Source: Paracoccaceae bacterium
Lineage (GTDB): Bacteria; Pseudomonadota; Alphaproteobacteria; Rhodobacterales; Rhodobacteraceae
Length of the DNA: 62,584 nucleotides
NCBI GenBank assembly: GCA_011620265.1
Contig: WOZM01000079.1
Coordinates: forward strand, 1 to 62,584
Direction of reading: 5' to 3'
Shown: positions 1 to 7,851 of the stretch, in pieces
Numbering within the stretch: the stretch's first letter is position 1
How the letters are laid out: every line of letters begins with the position of its first letter
Program-made: the position numbers and the translations under genes
Notes under the pieces: model-generated
Databases searched by the model: none
Told to the model about the DNA's origin: nothing
Seen by the model: the letters and a program-made list of their open reading frames with translations, nothing else

Positions 1-428
1 ACCTGAAGCTGGCCGGTCTTGCGCAGCATGTCCGACGTGCCGGTCATCGCCATGAACGGCTCCAACGTCTCGCGCCCGAGCACCATGAGCGCCGCCTGCG
101 CGCGGGTCGAGGCGGCCACCCTGTGCGGCAGGCTCGCGCAGGCGAACCGCGCCATCCAGGGCGCGATCCGCGCCGCATAGCGCGGCGGGATCGACAGCGG
201 GCCGAGCGGATCGAGAAGCCAGCGCGGCGAGTGCATGAGTGTCCCGGGCGAGGCGAGGGGATGGATTTCGGGAAAGGCGAACCCGCCGGCATTGCCCGCC
301 GAGGCGCCGGCGGCGGGTCCGGTCCGGTCGATGACCTGAACCGTCAGGCCCCGCGCCAGTGCCGCATGCGCCGCCGAGAGGCCGATGACGCCCGCGCCGA
401 TGATCAGAACGTCGGGACGGGCGGTCAT
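1..428 (-). CDS. FAD-dependent D-amino-acid dehydrogenase/oxidase (DadA/HypO-like), 3' end beyond window
   Basis: The gene reads leftwards from an ATG at 428 and is cut by the window start, so only about 142 N-terminal residues are visible. These begin with a hydrophobic strand and the dinucleotide-binding motif GAGVIGLSAA (about residues 11-20), followed by an acidic end of strand two (VIDR) and the segment GASAGNAGG. This pattern is typical of the DAO/DadA flavoprotein superfamily, which oxidises D-amino or secondary amino acids. It lies 9 bp downstream of the HypD-like deaminase in the same direction. In hydroxyproline catabolism a DadA-like D-hydroxyproline oxidase makes the substrate of that deaminase, so this role is inferred. 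Family assignment is firm; substrate is not. Confidence 0.8.
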   Translation of the reverse strand, partial: MTARPDVLIIGAGVIGLSAAHAALARGLTVQVIDRTGPAAGASAGNAGGFAFPEIHPLASPGTLMHSPRWLLDPLGPLSIPPRYAARIAPWMARFACASLPHRVAASTRAQAALMVLGRETLEPFMAMTGTSDMLRKTGQLQ

Positions 429-437
429 AGCTGCTCC

Positions 438-1331
438 TCAAATGGCCGGAAGGGCGGGGCGCTTTGCGATGGCTTCCGTGATGATCTTCTCGACCCGTGC
501 CCGGTGCTCGCCCGAAAGCGGCAGGCGGGGGGCGCGAACGCGCTCGTTCGAGCCGATCGCATGGACCTCGGCGAGCTTGATCTGCTGGACGAGGAATGTC
601 GAGACGTCGAGGTCGAGAAGCGGGCGGAACCAGCGGTAGATGGCAAGTGCCTCCGCGTGCCGACCCTGCCGGATCAGCTCGTAGATCGCCACGGTTTCGC
701 GCGGGAAGGCAACGACAAGGCCCGCAACCCAGCCGACCGCGCCCATCGCCAAAGCCTCGTAGCCGAGGTTGTCGACCCCGGTGAAGACGTCGTAGCGGTC
801 GCCCACCGTGTTGAAGATCTCGGTTGTGCGGCGGATGTCGTCCGAGCTTTCCTTGATCGCGACGAAGCGGGGATCGTCGGCCAACTCGGCCATCATGTCG
901 GGGGTCACGTCGACGCGGTAGCCGACGCGGTTCGAATAGATCATCACCGGCAGGTCGCCCGCCGCCGCGATGGCGCGGAGGTTGGCGACCGTCTCGGCGC
1001 GGTTGGTGTGATAGATCGGCGAGGGCACGATCATCAGCCCGTCCGCCCCGGCCTTCGTCGCCCGCTTCGCAAGCGCGCAGGCTTCCCGGGTGCCGGCTTC
1101 GGAAATCGTCAGAAGGGCAGGTTTAGACCCTGTTTGCGCCTTGCAGAGCCGCAGCACGTCGAGCCGCTCGTCCGGCGACAGCATGTTGCCCTCGCCGAGC
1201 GTTCCGCAGGCGATGAGGCCGTGGCAGCCGGCCTCCATCATCAACCCGAAGCAGCGCTCCATCTCTGCCGGATCGAGCGCCCCGTCCTCGGTGAACTTGG
1301 TCGTCACGGCGGGAATCACACCTGACCACAT
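438..1331 (-). CDS. DapA-superfamily lyase, probable 1-pyrroline-4-hydroxy-2-carboxylate deaminase (HypD-like)
   Basis: This 297-residue protein has the DHDPS/N-acetylneuraminate lyase TIM-barrel layout: GTLGEG near residues 43-48, the active-site tyrosine Y132 (MIYSN) and the Schiff-base lysine K160 (VAIKES). From memory its sequence resembles rhizobial HypD proteins, which begin with a closely similar MW-G-PAVTTKF segment and deaminate the cyclic imine formed from D-hydroxyproline. The ATG at 1331 is preceded by AGGAAAGGA; the frame stays open upstream but has no comparable ribosome site. Neighbours fit a hyp locus: a DadA-like oxidase follows in the same operon and a GntR regulator is divergent. 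A plain dihydrodipicolinate synthase is less likely in this context. Confidence 0.72.
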   Translation of the reverse strand: MWSGVIPAVTTKFTEDGALDPAEMERCFGLMMEAGCHGLIACGTLGEGNMLSPDERLDVLRLCKAQTGSKPALLTISEAGTREACALAKRATKAGADGLMIVPSPIYHTNRAETVANLRAIAAAGDLPVMIYSNRVGYRVDVTPDMMAELADDPRFVAIKESSDDIRRTTEIFNTVGDRYDVFTGVDNLGYEALAMGAVGWVAGLVVAFPRETVAIYELIRQGRHAEALAIYRWFRPLLDLDVSTFLVQQIKLAEVHAIGSNERVRAPRLPLSGEHRARVEKIITEAIAKRPALPAI

Positions 1332-1380
1332 GGGCTGTCCTTTCCTGGGGGCCGCCAGGGGGCGGCAGATTCTTCGTGAC

Positions 1381-1404
1381 TTGGATACTGAATATCGGAT
1401 ACAA
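1381..1404. promoter_or_regulatory. Putative GntR operator between the hypD-like gene and its divergent regulator
   Basis: TTGGATAC (1381-1388) and GGATACAA (1397-1404) form an imperfect palindrome of the type TTG-AT-C/G-AT-CAA. The hexamer GGATAC is also repeated directly. It sits in the 106-bp divergent intergenic region where an FCD-type GntR protein would be expected to bind. It was found by eye and no binding data exist. Confidence 0.4.
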
Positions 1405-1437
1405 TAATCAAGCGCCAAATAGCGGAGGCCGGTTCCG

Positions 1438-2097
1438 GTGAAGATCGACAGCGTGGATATCGCCCAGACCTCGTCGGCGGCGTCGATCATCTGCGAGGCG
1501 CTGAAGAAGGCCATCGTCGAGGGGCGCCTCAAGGACGGCGAACCCTTGCGGCAGGATGAGATCGCGCGAATGTTCAATACGTCGAGGATCCCGGTGCGCG
1601 AGGCGCTGACGATGCTGGAGCAGCAGGGACTGGTCGCGACCCAGCGCTACAAGGGCGCCGTCGTCGCCGGAATATCGCCCGACGAGGCCGCCGAGATCTG
1701 GGACTTCCGCGCGCTCGTCGAGGGTCACGTGATCGAGGTCGCGGTGCCGAGGATGACGGCCGGGACGCTCGCCGAGGCGCAAGCCCATCTCGCCGCCTTC
1801 GCCGCCGCGGCGGGGCCGATGGAGTGGGGCGACTGGAACCGCCGGTTCCACATGGTCCTCTACCGCGCGAGCGGGCTCACCTATCACCTCGGGATCATCG
1901 AGAAGACGCTCGACCGGGTGGATCGCTACATACGGGCGCAACTCTCGCTCTCGAACGGGCTGGCGCGGGCGGATGCCGAGCACCGGGCGATCCTCGACGC
2001 CTGCGCGGCGGGTGATGCAGGCCAGGCCGGCGCGCTGACGCGGCAGCATATCCTCGGGGCGAAGGCGAACCTTCTCGCCAATCTTCGCGCCGATTGA
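1438..2097 (+). CDS. GntR-family (FCD subfamily) transcriptional regulator, HypR-like
   Basis: The 219-residue product has an N-terminal winged helix-turn-helix (about residues 15-80, with LRQDEIARMFNTSRIPVREA as the recognition region). An all-helical FCD-type ligand domain follows, with helix signatures RALVEGHVIE and the metal-site-like FHMVLY segment. The start is a GTG at 1438 preceded by GGAGG at 1424-1428. The gene is divergent from the deaminase/oxidase pair, so it most likely controls them, as HypR controls hydroxyproline genes in rhizobia (inference). Its stop lies 6 bp from the convergent stop of the TetR gene, which marks the end of this locus. Confidence 0.85.
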   Translation: MKIDSVDIAQTSSAASIICEALKKAIVEGRLKDGEPLRQDEIARMFNTSRIPVREALTMLEQQGLVATQRYKGAVVAGISPDEAAEIWDFRALVEGHVIEVAVPRMTAGTLAEAQAHLAAFAAAAGPMEWGDWNRRFHMVLYRASGLTYHLGIIEKTLDRVDRYIRAQLSLSNGLARADAEHRAILDACAAGDAGQAGALTRQHILGAKANLLANLRAD

Positions 2098-2103
2098 GGC
2101 GTA

Positions 2104-2775
2104 TCAGAGCCTTTTCCGGCCCAACACCCCCCGGTCGTCGAAATGTTCGGGAAAGAAGGCGGCGGCACAGGTGAAAGCGGTGCGCATCGCCTCCGCAGGC
2201 CCGTAAGCGTCGGTCATCGTCATCATGTCGAGCCAGACGCCCTCGGTGGTGATGCGGATCACCCGGGCGATGCGCACCGGATCGCCCGGGCGCGCGGTTT
2301 CGGCGACGAGGCGGGTGCAGATGTCTTCCAGCGTGCGATTGTAATCGTCGTCATTGGAGCCGCACAGATCCTGATACATCGGTCGGCATTGCGCCTCTCC
2401 CCAGAAGGCGCACCATGCCGAGAGCCGCGCATTGGTGCAGATCGCGGGGTTGAAATCCGACCTGAGGAGGGCATCGAGCTGCTCGGCCGGCGAGGCTCCC
2501 GCTGCCTCCAGCGCCGCGGTCCAGTTCTGACGATATTCCTCGGCCAGATACTTCAACGTCTCGGTCAGCAGCCCTTCCTTGGTCTGGAAATGGAAGTTGA
2601 CCAGACCATGCGAGAGCCCCGCATGCCGCGCGACATCGGTGAGCGTGGTGCGCGAATAGCCGCGCGCCGCGATCGTCTCGATCGTCGCCTCGATCAGTTG
2701 CTGGCGGCGGGCCCCGCGGCTGAGCTTGCGCGGCGCCGCCTGCCCCGCCTTGGCCATGTCGCCGATGTCGTCCAT
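2104..2775 (-). CDS. TetR-family transcriptional repressor, BetI-like
   Basis: The protein has about 223 residues from the ATG at 2775, chosen because GGAGG stands four bases before it; an in-frame ATG at 2796 lacks such a site. The N-terminal helix-turn-helix runs through RRQQLIEATIETIAARG and ends in LSHGLVNFHF, close to the BetI signature RRQQLIEAT with a GIxxHYF-type turn. The C-terminal half resembles the BetI-type ligand domain (WCAFWGEA). BetI senses choline, which suggests a quaternary-ammonium or similar effector here, but that is inference. It is divergent from the aminotransferase/Rieske/ABC operon and is the obvious candidate to repress it. Confidence 0.82.
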   Translation of the reverse strand: MDDIGDMAKAGQAAPRKLSRGARRQQLIEATIETIAARGYSRTTLTDVARHAGLSHGLVNFHFQTKEGLLTETLKYLAEEYRQNWTAALEAAGASPAEQLDALLRSDFNPAICTNARLSAWCAFWGEAQCRPMYQDLCGSNDDDYNRTLEDICTRLVAETARPGDPVRIARVIRITTEGVWLDMMTMTDAYGPAEAMRTAFTCAAAFFPEHFDDRGVLGRKRL

Positions 2776-2856
2776 CGAGCCTCCGATCGGATGCACCGGG
2801 CGTGCGGTCGTTCGGGGCGCAGTTTGCGCGGAAAAGCCGGGCGGTTCCAGTTCTGA

Positions 2857-2872
2857 TTGACAATCCAGTCAA
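2857..2872. promoter_or_regulatory. Putative TetR/BetI-type operator
   Basis: TTGAC (2857-2861) and GTCAA (2868-2872) form a perfect inverted repeat with a six-base spacer. It lies in the divergent region between the BetI-like repressor and the aminotransferase gene. BetI of E. coli binds a TTGA-rich dyad, so this is a plausible autoregulatory site. Assignment is by eye only. Confidence 0.4.
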
Positions 2873-2952
2873 AATCTGAATGAATGATCGTACATTTAAT
2901 GAGGCCGGCCTCCGTCGCGGACCGAGTCGGCCCAGCGCCCGACAGGACACCC

Positions 2953-4302
2953 ATGCGCCCGCTTCCGAAACGCACCCTCACGAAATCCAACGCCCAGTAC
3001 AAAAAGGCTCTGACCCGCCTGCCTTTGGGGGTTGCGTCGACCTTCCGATACTGGGGCGACGACCGCACGATCTATGTCGACCATGGCAAGGGCGGGCGGA
3101 TCTGGGATATCGACGGCAATGCCTATGTCGACTACCGGCTGGGTTACGGCCCGGCGATCCTCGGCTATGCCGACGATCGGGTAGACGCGGCGGCGCGCAA
3201 GGGGATCGAGGTCGGCGGGGTCTTCGCGCTCTCGACCGAGCGCGAACTGGCCGTCGCCGACCGCATCGCCCGGATGGTGCCCGGCGTCGATCTCGTCCGC
3301 TTCTCCAATTCCGGGACCGAGGCGGTGATGGCCGCGCTCCGGCTCGCCCGCGCCCATACCGGCCGCGACAGCTACCTTCTGGTCGAGGGCGGCTATCACG
3401 GCCTTTTCGATGCCGCGATGTGGATGGCCAATGTCGAGGACTGGGACCGGTCGGAGAACCGCGACCCCGAGGTCATCTCCTATTCCAAGGGCATCCCGCA
3501 GGAACTGAAGGCGCTGGCCCATCTGGTGCCGATGAACGATCTCCAGCGGCTCGAGGACACGTTCAGGCGCTACGGCGACACGATGGCGGCGATGCTGATC
3601 GAGCCGATCCAGGGCAATTGCTGCGGGATCACCGCGTCGGTCGACTATGTGCGGCTGGCCCGTGAGCTTTGCGATCGCTACGACGTCCTCCTGATCATCG
3701 ACGAAGTGAAGACGGGCTTCCGCGTCGCCCGGGGCGGCGTCCAGTCGCTTTACGGGGTGAAGCCCGACATCTCCACCTTCGCCAAGGCGATGGCGAACGG
3801 CTACCCGATCGCCGTCGTCGCGGGGCGCGAGGAGGTGATGCGCACCTTCGGCTATGGCGGGGCGGCGCATGGCGGCACCTATACCGCGCATTCGGTCAGC
3901 CTTGCGGCGGCCGAGGAATGCCTGCGCATCCTCGACGAGACGCCGGCTCTGGAGACCATCGCGCACTATGGCGAGGCGCTGAAGGCGGGGATTTCGAAGA
4001 TCCTCGACCGACGGGGTATCGCGCATTCCTATGCCGGGCATCCGTCGATGTTCGGGCTCTTCTTCGCCGAAAAGGCGCCGGACAACTACCGCGACTGGAA
4101 GACCTCGGACTACTCATTCTACGATCAGATGGCCTATTTCCTCCACGATCTCGGCGTCATCTGCGAACCCGACAGCCGCGAACCCTGGTTCGTCTGCGAG
4201 GCGCACGGCACCGACCGCGCCTGCCTGGGCGACACGCTGAAGGCGGTCGAAACGGCGGTCGACCTGACGCTTGAGCATTTCGAGACCGAGAAGCGGGCAT
4301 GA
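2953..4302 (+). CDS. Class III PLP aminotransferase, glutamate-1-semialdehyde aminomutase-like
   Basis: This 449-residue protein carries the fold type I class III hallmarks: SNSGTE at 118-123, the cofactor aspartate D250 in IIDEVKTGFR, and the PLP lysine K278 in TFAKAMANGYP. The glycine-rich GGAAHGGTY segment matches the HemL-like branch. ATG 2953 is preferred over an upstream in-frame ATG at 2884 because GACAGGAC precedes it and residues before it look non-homologous. It is the first gene of an operon and overlaps the first Rieske gene by 4 bp. HemL itself is unlikely in a catabolic operon; a transaminase for an amino-aldehyde or amino acid released from the pathway substrate is inferred. 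Confidence 0.85.
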   Translation: MRPLPKRTLTKSNAQYKKALTRLPLGVASTFRYWGDDRTIYVDHGKGGRIWDIDGNAYVDYRLGYGPAILGYADDRVDAAARKGIEVGGVFALSTERELAVADRIARMVPGVDLVRFSNSGTEAVMAALRLARAHTGRDSYLLVEGGYHGLFDAAMWMANVEDWDRSENRDPEVISYSKGIPQELKALAHLVPMNDLQRLEDTFRRYGDTMAAMLIEPIQGNCCGITASVDYVRLARELCDRYDVLLIIDEVKTGFRVARGGVQSLYGVKPDISTFAKAMANGYPIAVVAGREEVMRTFGYGGAAHGGTYTAHSVSLAAAEECLRILDETPALETIAHYGEALKAGISKILDRRGIAHSYAGHPSMFGLFFAEKAPDNYRDWKTSDYSFYDQMAYFLHDLGVICEPDSREPWFVCEAHGTDRACLGDTLKAVETAVDLTLEHFETEKRA

Positions 4303-5432
4303 GCGAGCATTACCCGCCTGTCTCCCCGCTTCTCGACCGTTGCCCGGAAACCCTGCCGGCATCGGCCTACACCGACCCCGACTGGTTCGCGCGCGAGCAA
4401 CGCGCGATCTGGCGCCGGAACTGGGTGCATGTCGGGCGGCTGAACGACCTGCCGGCCGGAACCATGCGGCGGATCCCGGTCGGCGGGCAGAACCTGATCC
4501 TCTGCCGGGACCGCGAGTGCCGCGTCACCGCCTTCCACAACACCTGCCGCCACCGGGGGGCGGAGCTTTGTCCGGCGGCGGAAAAGCCCTTGGGCAAGCT
4601 CATCACCTGCCCCTATCACAACTGGGCCTATGACCTTTCCGGGCGCCTCGTCTCCACCGCCTTCGCGACCCCGACATCGGACTTCCGCAAGGAGGATCAC
4701 GGGCTCTTCCCGGTTCATGTCCGCGACTGGAACGGCTTTCTCTTCGTCTGCCTTGACGACAAGCCGCCAGAGTTGCGCCCCGACATGGGGCTCAAGGCGC
4801 TCGACAACTGGCCGATGGACCGGCTGAAGACCGGCCATCGGCTGGTGAAGGAACTCGACTGCAACTGGAAGATCTTCTGGGAGAACTACAACGAATGCCT
4901 GCACTGCCCCGGCATTCATCCCGAACTCTGCGACATGGTGCCGGTCTACCGGCAGGGCGTGATGGCCGCGAACGAGGCGCCGGGATGGGCGCCCGACGCG
5001 CCCCGGGGGCCGATCCTCAGGGAGGGCGCGAAGACCTGGACGATGACCGGCGCGTCCTGCGGGCCGGAATTCGCGGGGCTGACGGCAGAGGAGCGGGCGA
5101 ACGGCTTCAACTTCGTCACCCTCTATCCGACGATGTTCGTTGTCGCGCATGTGGACTACGTCCGCTCCGTCACCGTCACGCCGCTCGGCCCCGAACGCAC
5201 GCGGCTGACGGCGGAGTGGCTCTTTTCCGGGGAAACCCTCGCCCAGCCCGGTTTCGACGCCGCGAAGGTGGCGGAGTTCGCGACCCTCGTCCTCGATCAG
5301 GACGGCGCGGCCTGCGAGATGAACCAGCGCGGGCTCAGGTCCGGGCGTTACCGGAACGGCCGGTTGATGCCGCAGGAATTCGACATTCTGAAGTTCCACG
5401 ACTGGGTGCGGGCGCAGATGGAGACCGCGTAA
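4299..5432 (+). CDS. Rieske non-heme iron oxygenase, alpha subunit (first of tandem pair)
   Basis: The product has 377 residues. The N-terminal Rieske [2Fe-2S] site is C83-R-H85 and C104-P-Y-H107. The C-terminal catalytic domain has an iron site of the form ExxHxxxxH (E199, H202, H207). This arrangement is that of ring-hydroxylating-type oxygenases, including the branch that N-demethylates or cleaves quaternary amines such as glycine betaine, stachydrine and carnitine. It is translationally coupled to the aminotransferase (ATGA overlap), with 10 bp to the second Rieske gene. No ferredoxin reductase is encoded nearby, so electrons must come from elsewhere. The substrate is unknown. Confidence 0.88.
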   Translation: MSEHYPPVSPLLDRCPETLPASAYTDPDWFAREQRAIWRRNWVHVGRLNDLPAGTMRRIPVGGQNLILCRDRECRVTAFHNTCRHRGAELCPAAEKPLGKLITCPYHNWAYDLSGRLVSTAFATPTSDFRKEDHGLFPVHVRDWNGFLFVCLDDKPPELRPDMGLKALDNWPMDRLKTGHRLVKELDCNWKIFWENYNECLHCPGIHPELCDMVPVYRQGVMAANEAPGWAPDAPRGPILREGAKTWTMTGASCGPEFAGLTAEERANGFNFVTLYPTMFVVAHVDYVRSVTVTPLGPERTRLTAEWLFSGETLAQPGFDAAKVAEFATLVLDQDGAACEMNQRGLRSGRYRNGRLMPQEFDILKFHDWVRAQMETA

Positions 5433-5442
5433 GGAGAAGGCC

Positions 5443-6660
5443 ATGAACACCGCCGCGACGCCGATCAGGGTTCCGAACGACTGGGACCGCCGGGGATTGC
5501 CGGGCTGGACCTATCATTCCAAGGCGCTTTTCGAGCTTGAACGGACCGAGGTCTTCCTGACGCACTGGCAGATCGGCGGCCATGTCGGCGACATCCCGGC
5601 CCCGGGCGACTGGCTGACCTTCGACCTGCTCGGCGAACGCGCGCTCATCATCCGCGGCAAGGACGGGGTCGTCCGCGCCTTTCACAACCTTTGCCGCCAT
5701 CGCGGCGCGCGGCTTGCCGACGGCGATGCCGGGCACTGCAAGAACGCGATGGTCTGTCCGTTCCACGGCTGGGTCTACAACCTCGACGGCACGTTGCGCG
5801 GGGCGGCGCGGCCCGAAAGCTTCGGCGACATGGACCGCTCGGACTTCGGGTTGAAGCCGGTCGAGATGGAGATCTGGCAAGGCTTCGTCTTCCTGCGCTT
5901 CCTGCCCGGCCCGCAGCCCTCGGTGGCGGAACTGATGCGGCCTTTCGACGCCGATTTCTCGGCCTACCGGTCCGAGGCGCTCCTGCCCGGCGATCTCGGA
6001 AGCTGGAGTGCCGCCACCCTGCCGGTGAACTGGAAGTCGGTGCGCGACGTCGACAACGAAGGCTACCACGTCGCGATGGCGCATCCCGCATTGCAGGATC
6101 TTTACGGCCCGACCTATCGGGATCTGGTCTATCCTGGCGGAATCTCGCATTCGATCGCCGAATTCGGCGACCAGGCCGGGCGGCTCTGGTCGGTGCGGCA
6201 CTACCTCAGGCTCAGCCCCCGGCCCGACTGGCTGCCCGACCGGCTTCGCCAGTCCTGGACCTATTACGGGATGTTTCCGAACACCGTCATCGCCTTCACC
6301 CCCGAAGGCGCCCAGTATTATCAGGACATCCCGCTTTCGCGGGACGAGACCTTCCTCAACGGCCGCCTCTACCGCCATGCGCACGAGACGCGGGCGGCGC
6401 GGGCGGCGCGGTATCTCGCCTACCGGATCGACCGCGACACCTCGGCCGAGGATCGGCAATTGTCGATCTGGTCGAACGAGTCGATGAAATCGACCGCCTT
6501 CGACGACTTCCATCTGTCGGATCTGGAATTCGGGGTGCGCGCGCATCACGACCAGCTTCGCCGAATCCTGCCCGTCACCCGGCTGCCCGAGGCGCCGGAC
6601 GAGGATCGGGTGGCCGAACTCAACGAAGATTTGCGTAGCGCTAACGCGAATCCGGCTTAG
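5443..6660 (+). CDS. Rieske non-heme iron oxygenase, alpha subunit (second of tandem pair)
   Basis: This 405-residue protein has Rieske ligands C84-R-H86 and C105-P-F-H108, and the iron site E206-G-Y-H209-V-A-M-A-H214. It is clearly not a recent copy of the preceding gene: outside the two metal sites the sequences differ extensively, including the C-terminus. An AAGGAGAAGG ribosome site precedes the ATG at 5443. The two proteins could act on successive N-methyl groups or C-N bonds of one substrate, or form a mixed oligomer; the sequence cannot decide. It is followed after 38 bp by the periplasmic binding protein of the ABC importer, so uptake and oxidation are co-expressed. Confidence 0.88.
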   Translation: MNTAATPIRVPNDWDRRGLPGWTYHSKALFELERTEVFLTHWQIGGHVGDIPAPGDWLTFDLLGERALIIRGKDGVVRAFHNLCRHRGARLADGDAGHCKNAMVCPFHGWVYNLDGTLRGAARPESFGDMDRSDFGLKPVEMEIWQGFVFLRFLPGPQPSVAELMRPFDADFSAYRSEALLPGDLGSWSAATLPVNWKSVRDVDNEGYHVAMAHPALQDLYGPTYRDLVYPGGISHSIAEFGDQAGRLWSVRHYLRLSPRPDWLPDRLRQSWTYYGMFPNTVIAFTPEGAQYYQDIPLSRDETFLNGRLYRHAHETRAARAARYLAYRIDRDTSAEDRQLSIWSNESMKSTAFDDFHLSDLEFGVRAHHDQLRRILPVTRLPEAPDEDRVAELNEDLRSANANPA

Positions 6661-6698
6661 TCTCAAAAAGATAGCGCATACCAACCGGAGGAACTGCG

Positions 6699-7802
6699 AT
6701 GACGAAACTGACACGGCGGACCACCCTCACCGCGATCGGCGGCGCCCTCGCCTTGCCCTATGTCCGGCCCTCCTGGGCTCAGTCGGGTACGGTCAATGTC
6801 TATAACTGGGCCGACTATATCGGCGAGACCACCCTTTCGGACTTCGAGGCGGCGACGGGGATCGGGGTCATCTACGACACCTATTCCTCGGCCGAGGAGA
6901 TGCAGGCCAAGATGCTCGCCGGATCGACCGGCTACGACGTCGTCGACCATGCCGGCATCGACATGCCGCGCGCCATCGCCGCCGGCATCTACGAAAAGCT
7001 CGACAAGTCGATGCTGCCGAACTGGAAGAACCTCGACCCCGAGATCCTGCGCATCCTTGCCGGCTGGGACGAAGGCAACCAGTACGGCGTCCCCTATATG
7101 TGGGGCTCGGTCGGCTTTACCTACAATGTCGACATGGTCAAGGAACGCATCCCCGATGCCGACATGACCTCGATGGACCTGATCTTCAAACCGGAAAATG
7201 CCGAAAAGCTCGCCGATTGCGGCATCTCGATCCTCGACAGCCCCTCGGACATCATGCTGATGGTGCTGAAATACCTCGGGCTCGACGGCGACACGACGAA
7301 TGTCGAGGACTACCAGAAGGTGGTCGAGGCGTTCAAACCGATCCGCCAGTACATCCGCACCTTCGACAACACCAACTACCTCAACGCGATCCCGAACGGC
7401 GAGCTCTGCGCCGTCAACAACTGGTCGGGCGACTACGCGACCGCCGCCGGTCGCGCGGCCGAGGCCGGAATCGAGATGAATCTGGCCTATTTCGTGCCGA
7501 ATACCGGCGCGCCGGCCTGGGTCGACGTGATGTGCATCACCTCCGACGCGCCGAACCGCGAGAACGCCTACAAGTTCCTCGATTTCATGATGCAGCCCGA
7601 GGTCGCGGCCGGCTGCACCAACTACACCTACTACGCCAACGCCAACCTCGCCGCGCGCGAGTTCGTGCTGCAGGAGATCCTCGACGATCCGGCGGTCTAT
7701 CCGGATGCCGAGACGATCGGCCGGATGTGGGCGCCGAAACCCTTCTCGGAGGAACAGGATCGCGCCATGACCCGCGCCTGGCAGGAAATCAAGTCGGGCT
7801 GA
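6699..7802 (+). CDS. Polyamine-type ABC transporter, periplasmic substrate-binding protein (PotD/PotF family)
   Basis: The 367-residue precursor begins with an export signal (TRRTTLTAIGGALALP, with two adjacent arginines, possibly Tat-type) ending near AWAQ-like PSWAQ. The mature part opens with VNVYNWADYI, the hallmark of spermidine/putrescine-binding proteins, and contains GVPYMWGSVGFTYN. GGAGG lies just before the ATG at 6699. It is followed by an ATPase and two permeases in pot order. The family binds polyamines and other cationic amines, so with two Rieske oxygenases upstream the likely ligand is a cationic or methylated amine rather than spermidine itself (inference). Confidence 0.9.
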   Translation: MTKLTRRTTLTAIGGALALPYVRPSWAQSGTVNVYNWADYIGETTLSDFEAATGIGVIYDTYSSAEEMQAKMLAGSTGYDVVDHAGIDMPRAIAAGIYEKLDKSMLPNWKNLDPEILRILAGWDEGNQYGVPYMWGSVGFTYNVDMVKERIPDADMTSMDLIFKPENAEKLADCGISILDSPSDIMLMVLKYLGLDGDTTNVEDYQKVVEAFKPIRQYIRTFDNTNYLNAIPNGELCAVNNWSGDYATAAGRAAEAGIEMNLAYFVPNTGAPAWVDVMCITSDAPNRENAYKFLDFMMQPEVAAGCTNYTYYANANLAAREFVLQEILDDPAVYPDAETIGRMWAPKPFSEEQDRAMTRAWQEIKSG

Positions 7803-7851
7803 GTCCCTCCGTCCGTTTCGAACGCCACCACTCAGACGGAGAGACCGCCAG

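Noticed and set aside
2953-4302. True glutamate-1-semialdehyde aminomutase of haem synthesis
   Set aside because: The class III motifs are present, but operon context with Rieske oxygenases and an amine importer, under a BetI-like repressor, argues against a housekeeping haem role.
4134-6714. Long minus-strand frames opposite the Rieske genes
   Set aside because: The plus-strand proteins carry complete metal-site motifs and ribosome sites. The minus-strand translations are low-complexity Arg/Gly/Pro-rich sequence.
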